In this document: piece by piece, positions 1 through 11,808 of the stretch | Numbering within the stretch: the first letter of the stretch is position 1 | How the letters are laid out: each line of letters starts with the position of its first letter | Assembly (NCBI RefSeq): GCF_016802725.1 | Contig: NC_052672.1 | Location: 11,914,710 to 11,978,709, forward strand | From: Solenopsis invicta | Taxonomy: Eukaryota; Arthropoda; Insecta; Hymenoptera; Formicidae | DNA: 64,000 nt | Direction of reading: 5' to 3' | Made by a program: the position numbers and the translations under genes | Notes under the pieces: generated by a model | What the model was told of the DNA's origin: nothing | The model's database searches: none | What the model saw: only the letters and a program-made list of their open reading frames with translations

Positions 1-342
1 GTACTAATAATAGCGTACTAAATATAAGTGTTTTATGTTTCAGAGTTTACTTCAGTGTTTATTACATTACTTATTATTTATTGTACATTCTAATTCCAAT
101 TGTTTTAATTTTTATAATTAATTGTATTAAAGCCAAAAAATTGGCAATATTATTTTAATTTTAAATATTTTATTAATTTGATTATATTGTTAATATTTCA
201 AATTAATGTTTATGTTTTTTATTTATAATTGTGATGTCTTATGGGTGGTAAATAAGTAATATATGTGAACGAAACTATATTTATTATACTGAGAATGCCA
301 AATGAATATTAGTAACGCAAGGGAGCAGTCGCACGTTGGTTA

Positions 343-435
343 GTTGCAACCAAGGTCCGTGGATTGGCGTTGGAGAGGAAGGATGCAACGACCTTCCTTC
401 CCCTCCAACGCCAATCCACGGACCTTGGTTGCAAC
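343..435. repeat. Long near-perfect hairpin (inverted repeat)
   Basis: The left arm starts at 343 with GTTGCAACCAAGGTCCGTGG and the right arm ends at 435 with its reverse complement. The arms are about 40 bp, separated by about 10 bp around ATGCAACGA, and the only clear difference is a small mismatch and insertion near the loop (GAGAGGAAGG against CCTTCCTTCCCC). It is much richer in GC than its AT-rich surroundings. No transposase or flanking duplication was recognised. It could be a young snapback MITE or a hairpin RNA locus. Confidence 0.85.
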
Positions 436-1233
436 GAGAGAGAGAGTCGGTTCTTGGCGGGAACGCATAGGCGCCAAACGCTACATAGGGACTAACTAAA
501 ATAACTATAATAAAATTACTAGCGCATATATCACAATAATATATTTAATTTATTCGCTAAAATTAGTAAAATGTTTATTTTCAATTACAAGAAGAATTGT
601 ATTTTTGTTGTACGAATATTGGTAAGGTTTTTTTGACAGTTTTTCTTTACCCATGCAACAAATGTTGATATTCTTTAATTATTTCTACCAAATAAAAGTT
701 TATTTGTTATTTTATATATAAACAATTGTTTTATTTCAAAATTATCTTAGCACCTCCACCATAATACCATTAATTATATTCTTATTAAGTTTTAATAATA
801 ATAATAAATATATAACTCATATTTAATATATATTATCATTTACTATTTATTTTTAATTTTTTTGCATCTCGTGCAAAGTTTAATATTAATAAGAAAACTT
901 GTTACATTAAATTTAAATTATTTTAAATTAAACTGTATATTAAATATATAATGTGTATATATAATGTCCGAAATACGATGCTATAGCAGTGCTGACAATA
1001 ATGCAGTAATATTGGAACAGTTGTGACAGTGTACTGTCATGACGTCACATTTACTGCTCTGCCGGTGAAAACTGATACACAGCCTTAGTTGATGGTTTTT
1101 CTGATGCACATGCGCGAAAAGGATAACCCCGATCGGATCACTGCTCAAAGTGCAATCTTTGGCATTCGAGTACGAGGCTGCCTGCACTTCCGTGAGTGCG
1201 AGTTGAAGTGCATCGTGTAAAAGAAACAGGAAA
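436..1233. other. AT-rich upstream region of the first SDR gene
   Basis: No gene was recognised here. The stretch is AT-rich to about 970 and then becomes more balanced from about 1000 to the start codon at 1234, which is where the promoter and 5' UTR of the SDR gene should lie. No TATA box at a convincing distance was identified. The minus-strand open frame over 981-1331 lies antisense to this leader and exon 1 and shows no family resemblance. Confidence 0.4.
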
Positions 1234-3312
1234 ATGTGGCCGTTTAACGCACAGTGTACCAGCAAAGCAAAACTGGTTGGCAAAACCGTAGTTATAACTG
1301 GAGCAAACACAGGAATCGGCAAAGAGACCACTAGAGATCTGTTTATGAGAGGTATCTTTACATTAATTTGAAAATTTTCAACAGAAATTGGTAGTTACTT
1401 GAAATAACGATCTGTTAGATTGAGTTTATTGATTTAACTTTATCGTATAAGATTTACAAATTCTTAATATATGTACATTTAATGTTTGATAGTAACTAAA
1501 TTTACTTTTTCTTTTGTTACTTAAAATCGATATTTTGAAAAATATTTATAAATAACACTATTATACTATTGATGATATTTTAGTGTAACTTGGTATAAAA
1601 AGAAATATTCATATATTTGAGTATGCTTATTCAAAATAAAAAGAAAATATTGCAAAATATGTGCAAATGTATAAACGTATACATAAGCCTTCCACATCCT
1701 GCAGTATTGAAAATCTATAATACATCTAATATAAACTATGAATTAAAAGTAAAACTGTAATTATATTTACCAAATAACTACGGCACCGTAAAAACTTTGA
1801 AAAAGAGGCTGTATTAGGCCTATTGACACTTTAATACGTATAAAGGCTCACATTATCAAACTCCCATGTTATTGATTAACTTTGCAAACTCTAAATGTGC
1901 AGTCAAATGGAAAGTTACATTAAAAGTATGTGTAATTATATATTAAACAATACCTTGAAAAAGTTCCGATGCTTGAAAGTAATGTTAGTTGACGTATTAA
2001 TTACATAACGGCATTACATAACGGCATTATTCAAACAAATAATTTCATAAATTATTACTGGAAGTCACTTAATAATGGAGATAATATGAGCCATACACAA
2101 TTTATATACTGTTCATTTTTTTTATTAAAGAATATAAAAAAACCATCGGTTGTGTTCAACGGAAAAAATTGTTTTGCAACTGTTGTAAAATTTATCAATA
2201 CGATTGGTTTTATAACACTTGTTTTTTCCATTGATCATTTCTATATGCACTTTCGATATGTACCTTCTTTGCCTTTCCACAGCCTTGACTTTATTGCATT
2301 CCTTAAGAGAGAAACCTCATTTACACGGTCGCAAAATATATGATATTCACAAATGTTTTTCTCGGATATAATAACTTGAAACATTTTGAAATTTTTATGA
2401 CAATTTAATACACAATCGAAAAGTATACAGAAATTTTTCAAAAAAAAAAGATGTTTACTATAAAAACGGACGCCATATTAATATCGCTTCGCTTATGGAG
2501 TGTCTCCGCTGTGTACACTGTAGCGTCCTTAATTTTGATCTGAAACAAAAAACCAAAATTTTTTGTAATTTTTATGATACTAGCTGCTATGTGACATTTC
2601 GATTTTTTAAAGAAAAAGTCGAAATTGCATGTTTTTACACAGTTTAAAATTGAAAGTGCGTTTTTTGTTAAAAAAAATCGACTTTAAAATACAAAAAAGA
2701 ATATGAAATTTTTTTTTTTATAATTAATGTCTCATTAGAGAGAATTTAATTATCTTTAAAATGAGAGGTCATAAAGCCAATTCAATTCAATAGATTTCTC
2801 TTAATTGTGTTCACAAAATCGAAAAAACGTGTTTCGAGAAAAACGCGTATAAAGTTTTAGATGCCTAAAAATACTACATATTTACAACTTAGAGCAGTCT
2901 CATGCTAATCAGCGATTCCAGTTGCATAAAGTAGCCTCTCCTCTTCCTCGTAGAACTCGTTTTGAGTCATTATCTGCATCCTAGTGAGCCGTTCTTGCCT
3001 CTTTTGAGCTGCTATAGCTTCGGCGGTTCTGTCTGTTTATTCGCTTCTCGGCCTTTGTTATGGCAAAATTGTGTGCCTAGATCCCAATTTTGATCCCAAC
3101 TTCATTATCATTAACACTGCATTGTAGCCTTTGTTAAATATCGATGCAGCAATATACGTAGCAATGCAGATGATTTTTTCTCTACTGTGAATGTGTTTAG
3201 GCGAAACGCCAAACGGTAGAATTGAAACTTTTATTTGCATTCTGTGTGTAACCGCCTAAACACCTTTCCAAAAGACTTTTTGAACGCAGGTATAAACCCC
3301 GAGGGTTGCTAT

Positions 3313-4366
3313 CATAGAACTTATAGTATATGGAACAGGAATAGCTTATCTCCGCAATGAGTGGCGACTGAGAGCAACATCTAAAGGACGAAGATATATC
3401 TCTATCCTTTGCGCGTCCTACTTGACACAGTGCGCATGCGTTGAGTTAGACTCTGTTTTCTAAGCGAGCATAATTCATGAACCACGTATCGTCAGTTAGA
3501 AATCCATTGTGCCTGTTTTCGAGTCCATTAATTCGTTTATTTGAATCATTTTTTGTCTTATTTATAATAATTTCTAAATATGTGATGCGAAAAAATAAAA
3601 AGTAAATGTAAAATGGACTTTTCTAGTCTTTTATTTATGATGAAAGTGTATTAATTTTGTGTATTTATGACGTATATATGCTCTTTTTTGGTATTATTAT
3701 AAATCTTTGTCTTGTGAAATAAACAAATTCTTATGTATAAACGTATGATACATTTAACCAATTGAATTCTATAATTGTTTAACATTTCTTGATTCCGAAT
3801 GTGTTCAATCATTTCTTCTTGAAGAAAACAACGAGTAAGAATACTATTTAACACTTTTGACGCCAAGAAATCTTTAACATTTTTTTTTAAATTGCATTTT
3901 TATTTTCCTTGATAATTTTCTCGCACGCACTTGTGATAACAATGATATCTTTACTCGGGTTAATTAAATTCCATTTATTTTTTTTTCTATGAGTCCGTGT
4001 AAATTTTTGTCTGATTTGTTTTTTTGCTTTATCAGGATTGTAACACAAAATGTAGTAACGACCTATTATGAATAATAACCAGTAAATTGCGTATCAATAA
4101 TAATCGACAACGATGTTAATGATCACACGGAGTATAATTATGAGAAGCAAAGCGCTCCGTGCTGTATCCTCCCGATCCTCTGTCCTCCGTCAGCTGACAC
4201 GTCGCGGCGAGTAGAGGGGGAGAGGATCTGAACGCTCATTGGCGGAGCGCGATCATGCACACAACATTGGATCGTACGCGCAAAGGACAGAGATATATCT
4301 CCGTCCTTTAGATGTTGCTCCCACGTTTGCGCTCGTATTCCTGTTCCATATACTATAAGTTCTATG
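3313..4366. mobile_element. Non-autonomous DNA transposon with 8-bp target duplication
   Basis: The ends are inverted repeats of about 31 bp starting CATAGAACTTATAG, and further in both ends share an inverted block that includes AGCAACATCTAAAGG and GATATATCTC. The element is flanked by a perfect 8-bp direct repeat, GTTGCTAT, at 3305-3312 and 4367-4374. Its length is 1054 bp and no transposase frame was recognised inside. An 8-bp duplication is typical of hAT, P and Merlin-type elements, and the terminal CA would also suit a P-type. The family is left open. It sits inside intron 1 of the SDR gene. Confidence 0.85.
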
Positions 4367-5454
4367 GTTGCTATGCCCGTCTGAACTCGTCACTCGACCC
4401 GTCCGCTTTAACTTCGTAACTTCGTAAATATTGCAGATATCGACTTGAAATTTTCAGGGAATATTTTTGAATAGTTTAACAATCGATTAAGATTATTTCC
4501 AAAATATCGATTTTTTTGACCCGATAAAGAAGGTTTCTCCCTTAAAGTGTGCCGTTTAAAAATAACTTCAAAAGTAATTAAAATATGTTACATGATACTT
4601 TAATTTGACAAAATATACAAAGAAAAATATTTGTATCAGCGCACTGATAACCACGATAACTCCCAAAAGTCCAAAGTTTTGTTAAATTATTTTAAATATT
4701 GCAATTCTTGATATTTTTATTTTTGATAATTATTTTTTGTATTATACACGGCGCATTGTAATAAATTGCTATCACAACCAGAACAATATCTTATGTAAAA
4801 GTAAGCCAAAAAAGTAAAATTCTTTTTATAAAATTCTTGAACTTTTTCTTTTTTCCGAATTTTTCAAGTTCGTAAATATGTCAACAAAAGTAACGTTTTA
4901 TAAGTTAGCGGAACAAAGTGAGCAGAATCAATTAAAACTATTTTCTTATTTGTTGCTTATTTGTTGCTAAAAAACTGCCAAAGAAAAAAATTTGTTGCTG
5001 TTAGTTTTTTTTTAAATAGTGTTCCTCCAAAGAATGATTAAGTTAGCAGGACAATATATGTATAATAATGAAATTGAATATAAAACATAACATTACAATA
5101 ACAAAAGTATATACAATCACTATGGCCGCAAGAAAAAAGTATTAGATGACTTATGTTTGATTGGTCTATTAATGTGTGACGCAATGTCTTATGTATGAAT
5201 AATTATTAATCTTTACTAGTCGATAACCATTATTTTATAAAAAAATATATCTCCGATATTCACTTATATTTTCTTAGCAAGTTTATTAAAAATAGGCCTG
5301 ATTTAAGCTCGATATTTTTTATTTGAATGAAATCTATTTGATTAGATAATTCTTTGATGTGAAACACTTCAGAAATCTTTTATAACAGTTGAGTTCAAAC
5401 TCTAAGATCTTGGAATTCCGTTCCAAGGAGACCACTTATAAGTAATTTGATTTA

Positions 5455-5533
5455 TCTTTACTTATCTTTGATAGATATAATCTTTGATAGATAAGATATT
5501 ATATTAGATAGATATTATCTTTGATAGATAAGA
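5455..5533. repeat. Short imperfect tandem repeat
   Basis: Units resembling CTTTGATAGATAAGATAT recur about three times in AT-rich intron sequence. No function is implied. Confidence 0.6.
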
Positions 5534-6242
5534 TATAATTTACGTCAGACATTAACCAACTAAACATAATCATCTTGTATGTACAAGTAAGTTGATTTTT
5601 ATAGTCTGTTATGTCGTATTTTGATTTTGATTTTTGGATTTTTGACTTACGATGTTTATACAACAGGCTAAATATTTCTTCCTTACTATTAGATAAATAT
5701 AAGGAAATATTATTGACATTTAATTTAATTACATTTAATAATTTCACTTGACTATCAATCTTTCACTTGACATCAACTTTTATCAATCTAGACTCAAAAA
5801 ACTATTCCTGTAGGATAACAAGAATCAATGTACTAATTCTTGTTATCTACTTTACATTTCATCCTATTATTCGGATTCCTTAGATTAGTAATTTATATCT
5901 TTTGTAATTTTATTTCGTTTGATATGTGAAGTACTAATGTAATCTTAGATATTTTGACAACTCTATTTATTTACACTTATATTTATATACTTATCTCTGA
6001 ATGTGCGAGTCTTACTTTATTTTAATTTTAACATTATTTATTAATACTGCTGTAAAAAATTAAATCAGTCAAAACGTTCAGAATATTGAATGATTAAGCA
6101 AAAATAAAATTATTGTAAAAAATTTTACCTGAATTTGCTCGTTTTTAATCTTTAATTTTATCTTGAGTAATATAATCTCCATTTGTGCTCTTATTTTTGT
6201 GTGAGTTATTAAATATACAAATAAGTATACAACGTTTAAATA

Positions 6243-6278
6243 TTACATTCTACATATATAAATATATGTAGAATGTAA
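6243..6278. repeat. Intronic hairpin, 17-bp arms
   Basis: TTACATTCTACATATAT at 6243-6259 is followed after two bases by its exact reverse complement at 6262-6278. It lies 35 bp upstream of exon 2 of the first SDR gene. Confidence 0.85.
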
Positions 6279-7519
6279 CATTTAAATAACTATATATAAA
6301 TTTTGCATTTAGGCGCAAGAGTGATTTTGGCTTGTCGGAATGTGGAGAAAGCACAAGCTGCAATTAAAGATATAAAACATAACCTGAGGTAAATATACGT
6401 ATCTAATCGCTCGCATTATAAGGTCCAACTTATAATTTCTTTCACCTTCCATGCACAATCCAATAGATATTAAAAAATTGATTAATTTTTCACTCACTTT
6501 ATTCGCTTTTTCCTGTTCTTCCTCCTTTAAACTTTATAACACGCTACATTTTTTTTTCCTCTTACTTCCTTTCTTTTCTTTTTCTTTTATATTTTATTTC
6601 ATTCTTTTCCTTTCTTTCCTGCTTATTTTCTTCTTTTCTTCTTTTTATAGAAATACTGCATTATATCGATCACTAATATTGAAAAAGAAAAAATAAAATT
6701 TTGTTGCAAATGTCATAATTTTACTAACAAAATGTAAAAATAATATTAATTGAATGGACATTAAAAAATTATTTACTTTTTGCTCATATTTATTCACTTA
6801 CCTCTGTTATTCCTCTTTCGTCCTTTATTACACGTTACTTCCTTCGTTCTCTTTTTCTTTTATATTTTATTTTATATCATTTCATCGATCAATTGTATAA
6901 CAAAATGTTTGGTCAAAAATAGAATCAAAAACATCGAGTTTATCAAACATATAAAGATGTTATGCTAATGTAGAGAATAAATAATTAATTATTATATAAA
7001 ATAAATAATTAGATAATAAATAATTTTTTATTATAGAATGTTTTTTAGAGTAACTGCATTAATGAAATCATTTTGTTGACATTTAACAGAGAAACAGAAA
7101 ACGATCAACTAGGTGAACTTGAGGTATATCCGTTGGACCTTTGCAGTTTCAAAAGCGTAAAAAAATGTGCTAAATTGTTGCTGAAAGAATCTGCTATTAA
7201 TATACTGATAAATAATGCCGGTATAATGTTTGCTCCGTACGAACTAACAAACGATGGATTTGAAATCCAGTTACAATCAAATTATCTCGGCCATTTTCTC
7301 TTAACATTACTACTTTTACCAAAAATGCAATCATCGGGTCCTGGTTGCAGAATAGTAAACGTGTCTTCACTTGCTCATATATGTAAGTAAAAACAGAGAA
7401 ATTAGATGTAAGAAAAATATAAAGAAGAAAATTATTACTAAATTAAATTATTAAGATTAAATATTTTATATATTAGATATATATTTATATATTTTATTGT
7501 CGTAAGAATATTTTCTCTA

Positions 7520-7642
7520 AATCGGAATCGGTGTATTAGCCACTGAAAGACAGCGAATGGTCTGATATCAATGTTATATACATAATTGTGTTAATCAGTA
7601 ATATATAAATTATTTTTCAGTGATAATACACTAATTCCGATT
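7520..7642. repeat. Small inverted repeat in SDR intron 3
   Basis: The sequence at 7520-7547, starting AATCGGAATCGGTGTATTAG, pairs with 7616-7642, which ends CACTAATTCCGATT, with a few mismatches. The spacing and structure suggest a decayed MITE of about 120 bp. No clear target duplication was seen. Confidence 0.6.
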
Positions 7643-8466
7643 AGTAAAAGTATTCCTTTCTTAAAGAAAATTACTAAAAGACAGTGAATAGTCACCATTA
7701 ATGCTCACAATTATAAGTATAGTACTGCAAATCAGTAAAATTTTAGATTTAAAGAATATTGTGTTTTCTGTTAAATTGATATCGATCACATTTATTATAA
7801 GCATAGAATAAAACAAAGTATTTATTTGCAAAAAAATAATTAAAATTAATTAACATTTTAAAAATTCTGTATAAGACTGTTGAGAAATTATCTAATTTAC
7901 ATGTTATATATTATTGTTGTTTGTTAATAATTATATACATATAAAATAATATGTATTAGATTAATAATAATATATTATATGTCAATATATGTGAGTAAAT
8001 AACAAATAATCATTAAACAATGTTTATTGCAGATGGCAAGATACATTTCAATGATATAAATCTGGAACAATCGTGGTCCTATTTTCGTCCTTGGAAAGCA
8101 TACTTTCAAAGCAAACTTGCGAACATATTATTTACGAAGGAGCTTGCACGTCGACTAAAAGGTAAAAAAATGGAATGTTGTGGAGGAATTAAACTAATAA
8201 AATTCGTGATTAATTATAAAAGTAGTTTTTAGAAATTGACAATATTTTTATAAGATTATATTATTTACTAATAATGATCACTGATGAGAAAATATCATAG
8301 TAGATATTTATCTAATATATTTTCTTATTTTATTTACAATAACAGATAAAAAGATATCAACCTATTACATAAGAATCATTTGTGGTTATCATTTATTAAG
8401 AAAAATATTTGATTGTATCAATAAGACGTATGTGATAAAATACATTTTCGTGAGAGAAAACAGAAT

Positions 8467-8522
8467 TTCTATAAAATATTAACACCAATTATTGTCATAA
8501 TTGGTGTTAATATTTTATAGAA
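8467..8522. repeat. Perfect hairpin, 26-bp arms and 4-base loop
   Basis: The arm at 8467-8492 (starting TTCTATAAAATATTAACACC) is the exact reverse complement of 8497-8522, separated by TGTC. It lies in intron 4 of the frameshifted SDR gene. Perfect arms imply recent origin or correction between arms. Confidence 0.9.
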
Positions 8523-8844
8523 TGTTTGATAGATGCAACTATTAAAATTTGATTAACAGTTTTCAATTGAATTTATAAAATTTCTAGTTATATTTATTAG
8601 ATTTTTTTCACTAAAAAATTATACTAACCTAACTAAATGTTTAAATTTTATTATTAAAAATTCTATATTTAACAGGAAAGAAATTAATAACACTGATTCA
8701 GTAATTGTTAAAAAATTTTTATTTATTGCTCAACGAACACAGTTCAAATCTACTAGATTAAAATTTTATTCTGTAAGATAATTAAATAACATATATACAA
8801 TAAAGAATAGTATTGCTATATATCTAGAAAAAATAGATAAAAAA

Positions 8845-8884
8845 TATCAATTATAAATATCAATTATAAATATCAATTATAAAT
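8845..8884. repeat. 13-bp tandem repeat, three units
   Basis: Three head-to-tail units of TATCAATTATAAA lie in intron 4 of the first SDR gene. Confidence 0.8.
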
Positions 8885-10959
8885 GTCGTAAATGTTAACC
8901 TTTTTAATACCATTTTTCTGAAAATTGTGATAACCAATTTTTGTTAAAGGATTCGTGTTTAGCAAACACAAAAGTGACTATTTACACTCACGTTGTAAAA
9001 AAAAATTTTTTTCTATAATGTTATCACTATTTTACATTTTTTAAAATTTCATTTTCAGAGGCGGAAATTGACGGAATAAATGTATATTCTTTACATCCTG
9101 GGGTTATAAGTACAGAATTAAGCCGGAGCTATGATAGAACGATAATTCCTGGTGCGACATTTTTCACAAACCATATTATGCAACCATTTATTAAAACTTT
9201 GAAACAAGGAAACAAGGAGCTCAAACAACGATATACTGTGCAGTTGATGAAAAGGCGCTTAATGAAACTGGTCTCTATTACTCGTAAGGGCAAATTACAT
9301 ATATATAATAGTAAACTTTCATATCTATAAATTTTATTATATTAATAAACACGCACACAATATAATAAACTTCAAAGTTAATATAAGTCCAAAGCAAAAT
9401 TGCGAATGTATGTTAAAATTTTTAATGTTTCTTTTGTTTGCAATTCAATTATTTATATGTGGAATAGCCTTTCTAATTCCTTGATTATTGATTAATGAGA
9501 AACTTAATAAAGAGATTGAAATCGAATCGAGTCATAATGATCCTAATTAATATTCAAGATCCTAAGTATATTTTACGTTTATTTCAATGATTACATGGAA
9601 TCTTAAAATAATCTATGTGACCAAACTGGAATATAAAATTGAATTATAAATAAAGAAATAAAAAAACAAATAGTCCTAAATAATAAAATTTATTATATGT
9701 ATGAATAGTTTAAATGCTTATAAATGAAAAATGGAAAAAAACACTGAATTTTTAATATACATTTGTGCCTTGGGTTTATATTGGCTTTATATTAAATTTA
9801 TATTTTTCAACAAATAAGGCAATTAATTTATTTAATTTGCAATATAATAAATTTTTTACGTTTTTATTTTTTTTTTTAATTTTAGTTTTTATCAATTTTT
9901 GTTTTTTTATCGATTATGATTTTTGTTATCTTATGTTTTTAATAGAGAATGCCGTGTTACGAGACCGAGAGGGGTTAATGATCAAGTAGCTCGAGATTTA
10001 TGGAATTACACTTGCCAGCTTTTGCATTTGGAACCTAATGAAAACTTTTCTACATTTTTGAAAACTGTCTCGCATCAACTTGAAAATATATAATATTTCT
10101 TTGAACGGATTTTTTTAAATAACAAATATATGATTTTTCACATTTAGTAGATTTTTATACACTACTCAAAAAAAAATAGGGAACACTTTCCAGACACCAA
10201 AAATTAGGCTATTTTCAAATGGCTGTAACTCGGTGAAAAATCATCGTAGATAAAAAATAAAAAAAGCATTTTGAAGCTTGAAGATCCAACTTTAACGCTT
10301 TATCAGCAGATTTTCAAAATTCTTTTAACTTCCTTGTCTTATGCAGTAAAAAGCACACCCTGTTTTGTTCCTTAAAATTTCGTATTTTTGAAACTTTGCA
10401 GCTCGACCAACAAATTTTTTTGGAATAATTCAAGTAAAGCTTCATAAACTACAACATTTTGCCTACAAAATGCTTTTTTTAAAATTTCTCAACGATTTTT
10501 TTGACTGAGTTACGCAACTTTGAAGCTAAACCTGCATTTTTTACAAATGATATCCGTACTCCGTGAAAAATCATCGTAGACAAAAAATCAAAAAACCATT
10601 TTAAAGCTCGAAGTTTCAGCTTTAACATGTTATTAATGGTTTTCAAAAATTTTTTTAATTTCTTAGTACTCTGCCCCAAAAAAGATACACTGTTTTTTCC
10701 TTGAAATTACGTATTTTAACAGCCTGTAGCTCAATAAAAAATTTTTTCTCGACAAATCCAATGCAAGTGCCATAAAGTATTTTTTTCTACAAAATGCTTT
10801 TTTTAAAATTTTTTCTACAATTTTTTTTGACCGAGTTACAAGACTTCGAAGAAACACATTTTTTACAGTATCTTTTTCTGAAAAATGACGTCTACCGCCG
10901 ACATTAGCATTACCCAATATGCACCACGTGGAGGTTGCCGGTCGGATAATTGCACATCA

Positions 10960-10962
<3 letters not shown>

Positions 10963-10992
<30 letters not shown>

Positions 10993-11000
10993 CGCGCATG
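10963..11000. repeat. (TG)n/(CG)n microsatellite, left arm
   Basis: A run of TG dinucleotides grades into CG dinucleotides inside the left arm of the foldback transposon. Confidence 0.95.
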
Positions 11001-11005
11001 AGTGT

Positions 11006-11608
11006 TCAATAGTGTGTATTTCCTCCTCTCTGATCAATTACTGCTTGCAAGCGTTTTCGCATATTTATACATCTTGCAATATGATCTTGCGGAATGTTGT
11101 GCCAAATTTTCGTTAAAATTTGTTCCAATTCTTCTAAATTTTGCGGCTGTTCTTCGCGACGCCTTAATCGTCGTTCTATTTTATCCCAAATGTGCTTGAT
11201 TGGATTTAAGTCTGGGCTATTGACGAGATGATTTAACAGTCTAGTTGCGTGTTGTTCAAAAAAACGTCGCGTTATATTCGCCGTATGAGGTCGAGCGTTG
11301 TCCTGCATGAAAATAAAGTTCCGACAGGTTCGATTTAATTGCAAAACGTGTGGTCGTAGAATATCGTTGATATAACGAACATCTGTCATTGCCGGAGGTG
11401 GCAGGATCACTAGATCACTTTGTCTTGTAAGTGATATACACCCCCACACCATCACGGAACCGCCGTTGTAAGATCGTACTGGCATTACGCAACGTTGATC
11501 ATAGCGTTTATTTCGTCGACGCCAAGAACGACGATTAAGGCGTCGCGAAGAACAGCCGCAAAATTTAGAAGAATTGAGAGAAATTTTAATGAAAATTTGG
11601 CACAACAT
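11006..11608 (-). pseudogene. Tc1-family transposase, C-terminal part only
   Basis: The frame shows the Tc1 blocks VMVWGCIS, FMQDNARPHTA and SPDLNPIKHIWD in the usual order and ends QAVIDQRGGNTHY. These correspond to the second and third catalytic-residue regions of the DDE domain. The N-terminal DNA-binding helix-turn-helix and the first catalytic Asp region are missing. The start of the open frame runs into the opposite arm of the palindrome and is not genuine. The third catalytic Glu, normally in NPIE, is Lys here (codon AAG). The copy is therefore unlikely to be active. Confidence 0.85.
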
Positions 11609-11696
11609 TCCGCAAGATCGTATTTCAAAATATATAAATATGCGAGAATACTTGCAAGCAGTAATTGATCAGAGAAGAGGAAATACACACTATTGA
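11586..11696 (+). pseudogene. Second, oppositely oriented transposase 3' end
   Basis: On the + strand the right arm again encodes a Tc1 tail (KIWHNIPQDR..., ending RRGNTHY and a stop at 11694-11696). It is about 34 codons long and similar but not identical to the minus-strand tail in the left arm. It has no upstream domain in this orientation and is part of the palindrome. Confidence 0.8.
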
Positions 11697-11703
11697 ACAC
11701 TCA

Positions 11704-11771
11704 TGCGCGCGCGCGCGCATACACACACACACGCGCGCGCACGCGCATACACACACACACGCACGCACGCG

Positions 11772-11806
<35 letters not shown>

Positions 11807-11808
11807 GA
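11704..11808. repeat. (CA)n/(CG)n microsatellite, right arm
   Basis: This is the counterpart of the left-arm microsatellite in inverted orientation, expanded to about 105 bp of alternating CA and CG tracts. The length difference between arms shows slippage after the arms formed. Confidence 0.95.

Larger units (their letters stand above)
1352..6312 (+). other. First intron of the upstream SDR gene
   Basis: This intron of nearly 5 kb runs between exon 1 (donor GGTATCT) and exon 2 (acceptor TTTAG). It is mostly AT-rich and contains the 8-bp-TSD transposon at 3313-4366, a short tandem repeat near 5460-5530 and a 17-bp-arm hairpin at 6243-6278. The matching intron of the downstream paralogue is only about 0.8 kb, so most of this length is probably inserted DNA. 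The segment from about 2460 to 3240 has a different, repeat-like texture but no clear ends. Confidence 0.6.
1234..10093 (+). pseudogene. Retinol-dehydrogenase-like SDR, six exons, frameshifted copy
   Basis: Short-chain dehydrogenase/reductase of the RDH11-14 type, predicted to oxidise or reduce retinoid or lipid alcohols with NADP(H). Exons: 1234-1351, 6313-6388, 7090-7382, 8033-8161, 9059-9283 and 9946-10093, with intron phases 1,2,1,1,2. Visible are the cofactor motif TGANTGIG (residues 22-29), NNAG (106-109), NVSS and the catalytic YFQSK (Y186, K190). Exon 5 contains AAACAAGG twice in tandem (9202-9217). Counting one copy restores alignment with the neighbouring gene and gives about 326 aa. 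As written, the frame changes near residue 256 and stops at 9987-9989 after 294 codons, replacing the C-terminus. No other lesion was seen. It may be a recent pseudogene, a variant enzyme or an assembly error. Confidence 0.85.

Noticed and set aside
981..1331. 116-codon minus-strand frame over the first SDR exon
   Set aside because: Antisense to a convincing exon with the TGANTGIG motif; no family resemblance.
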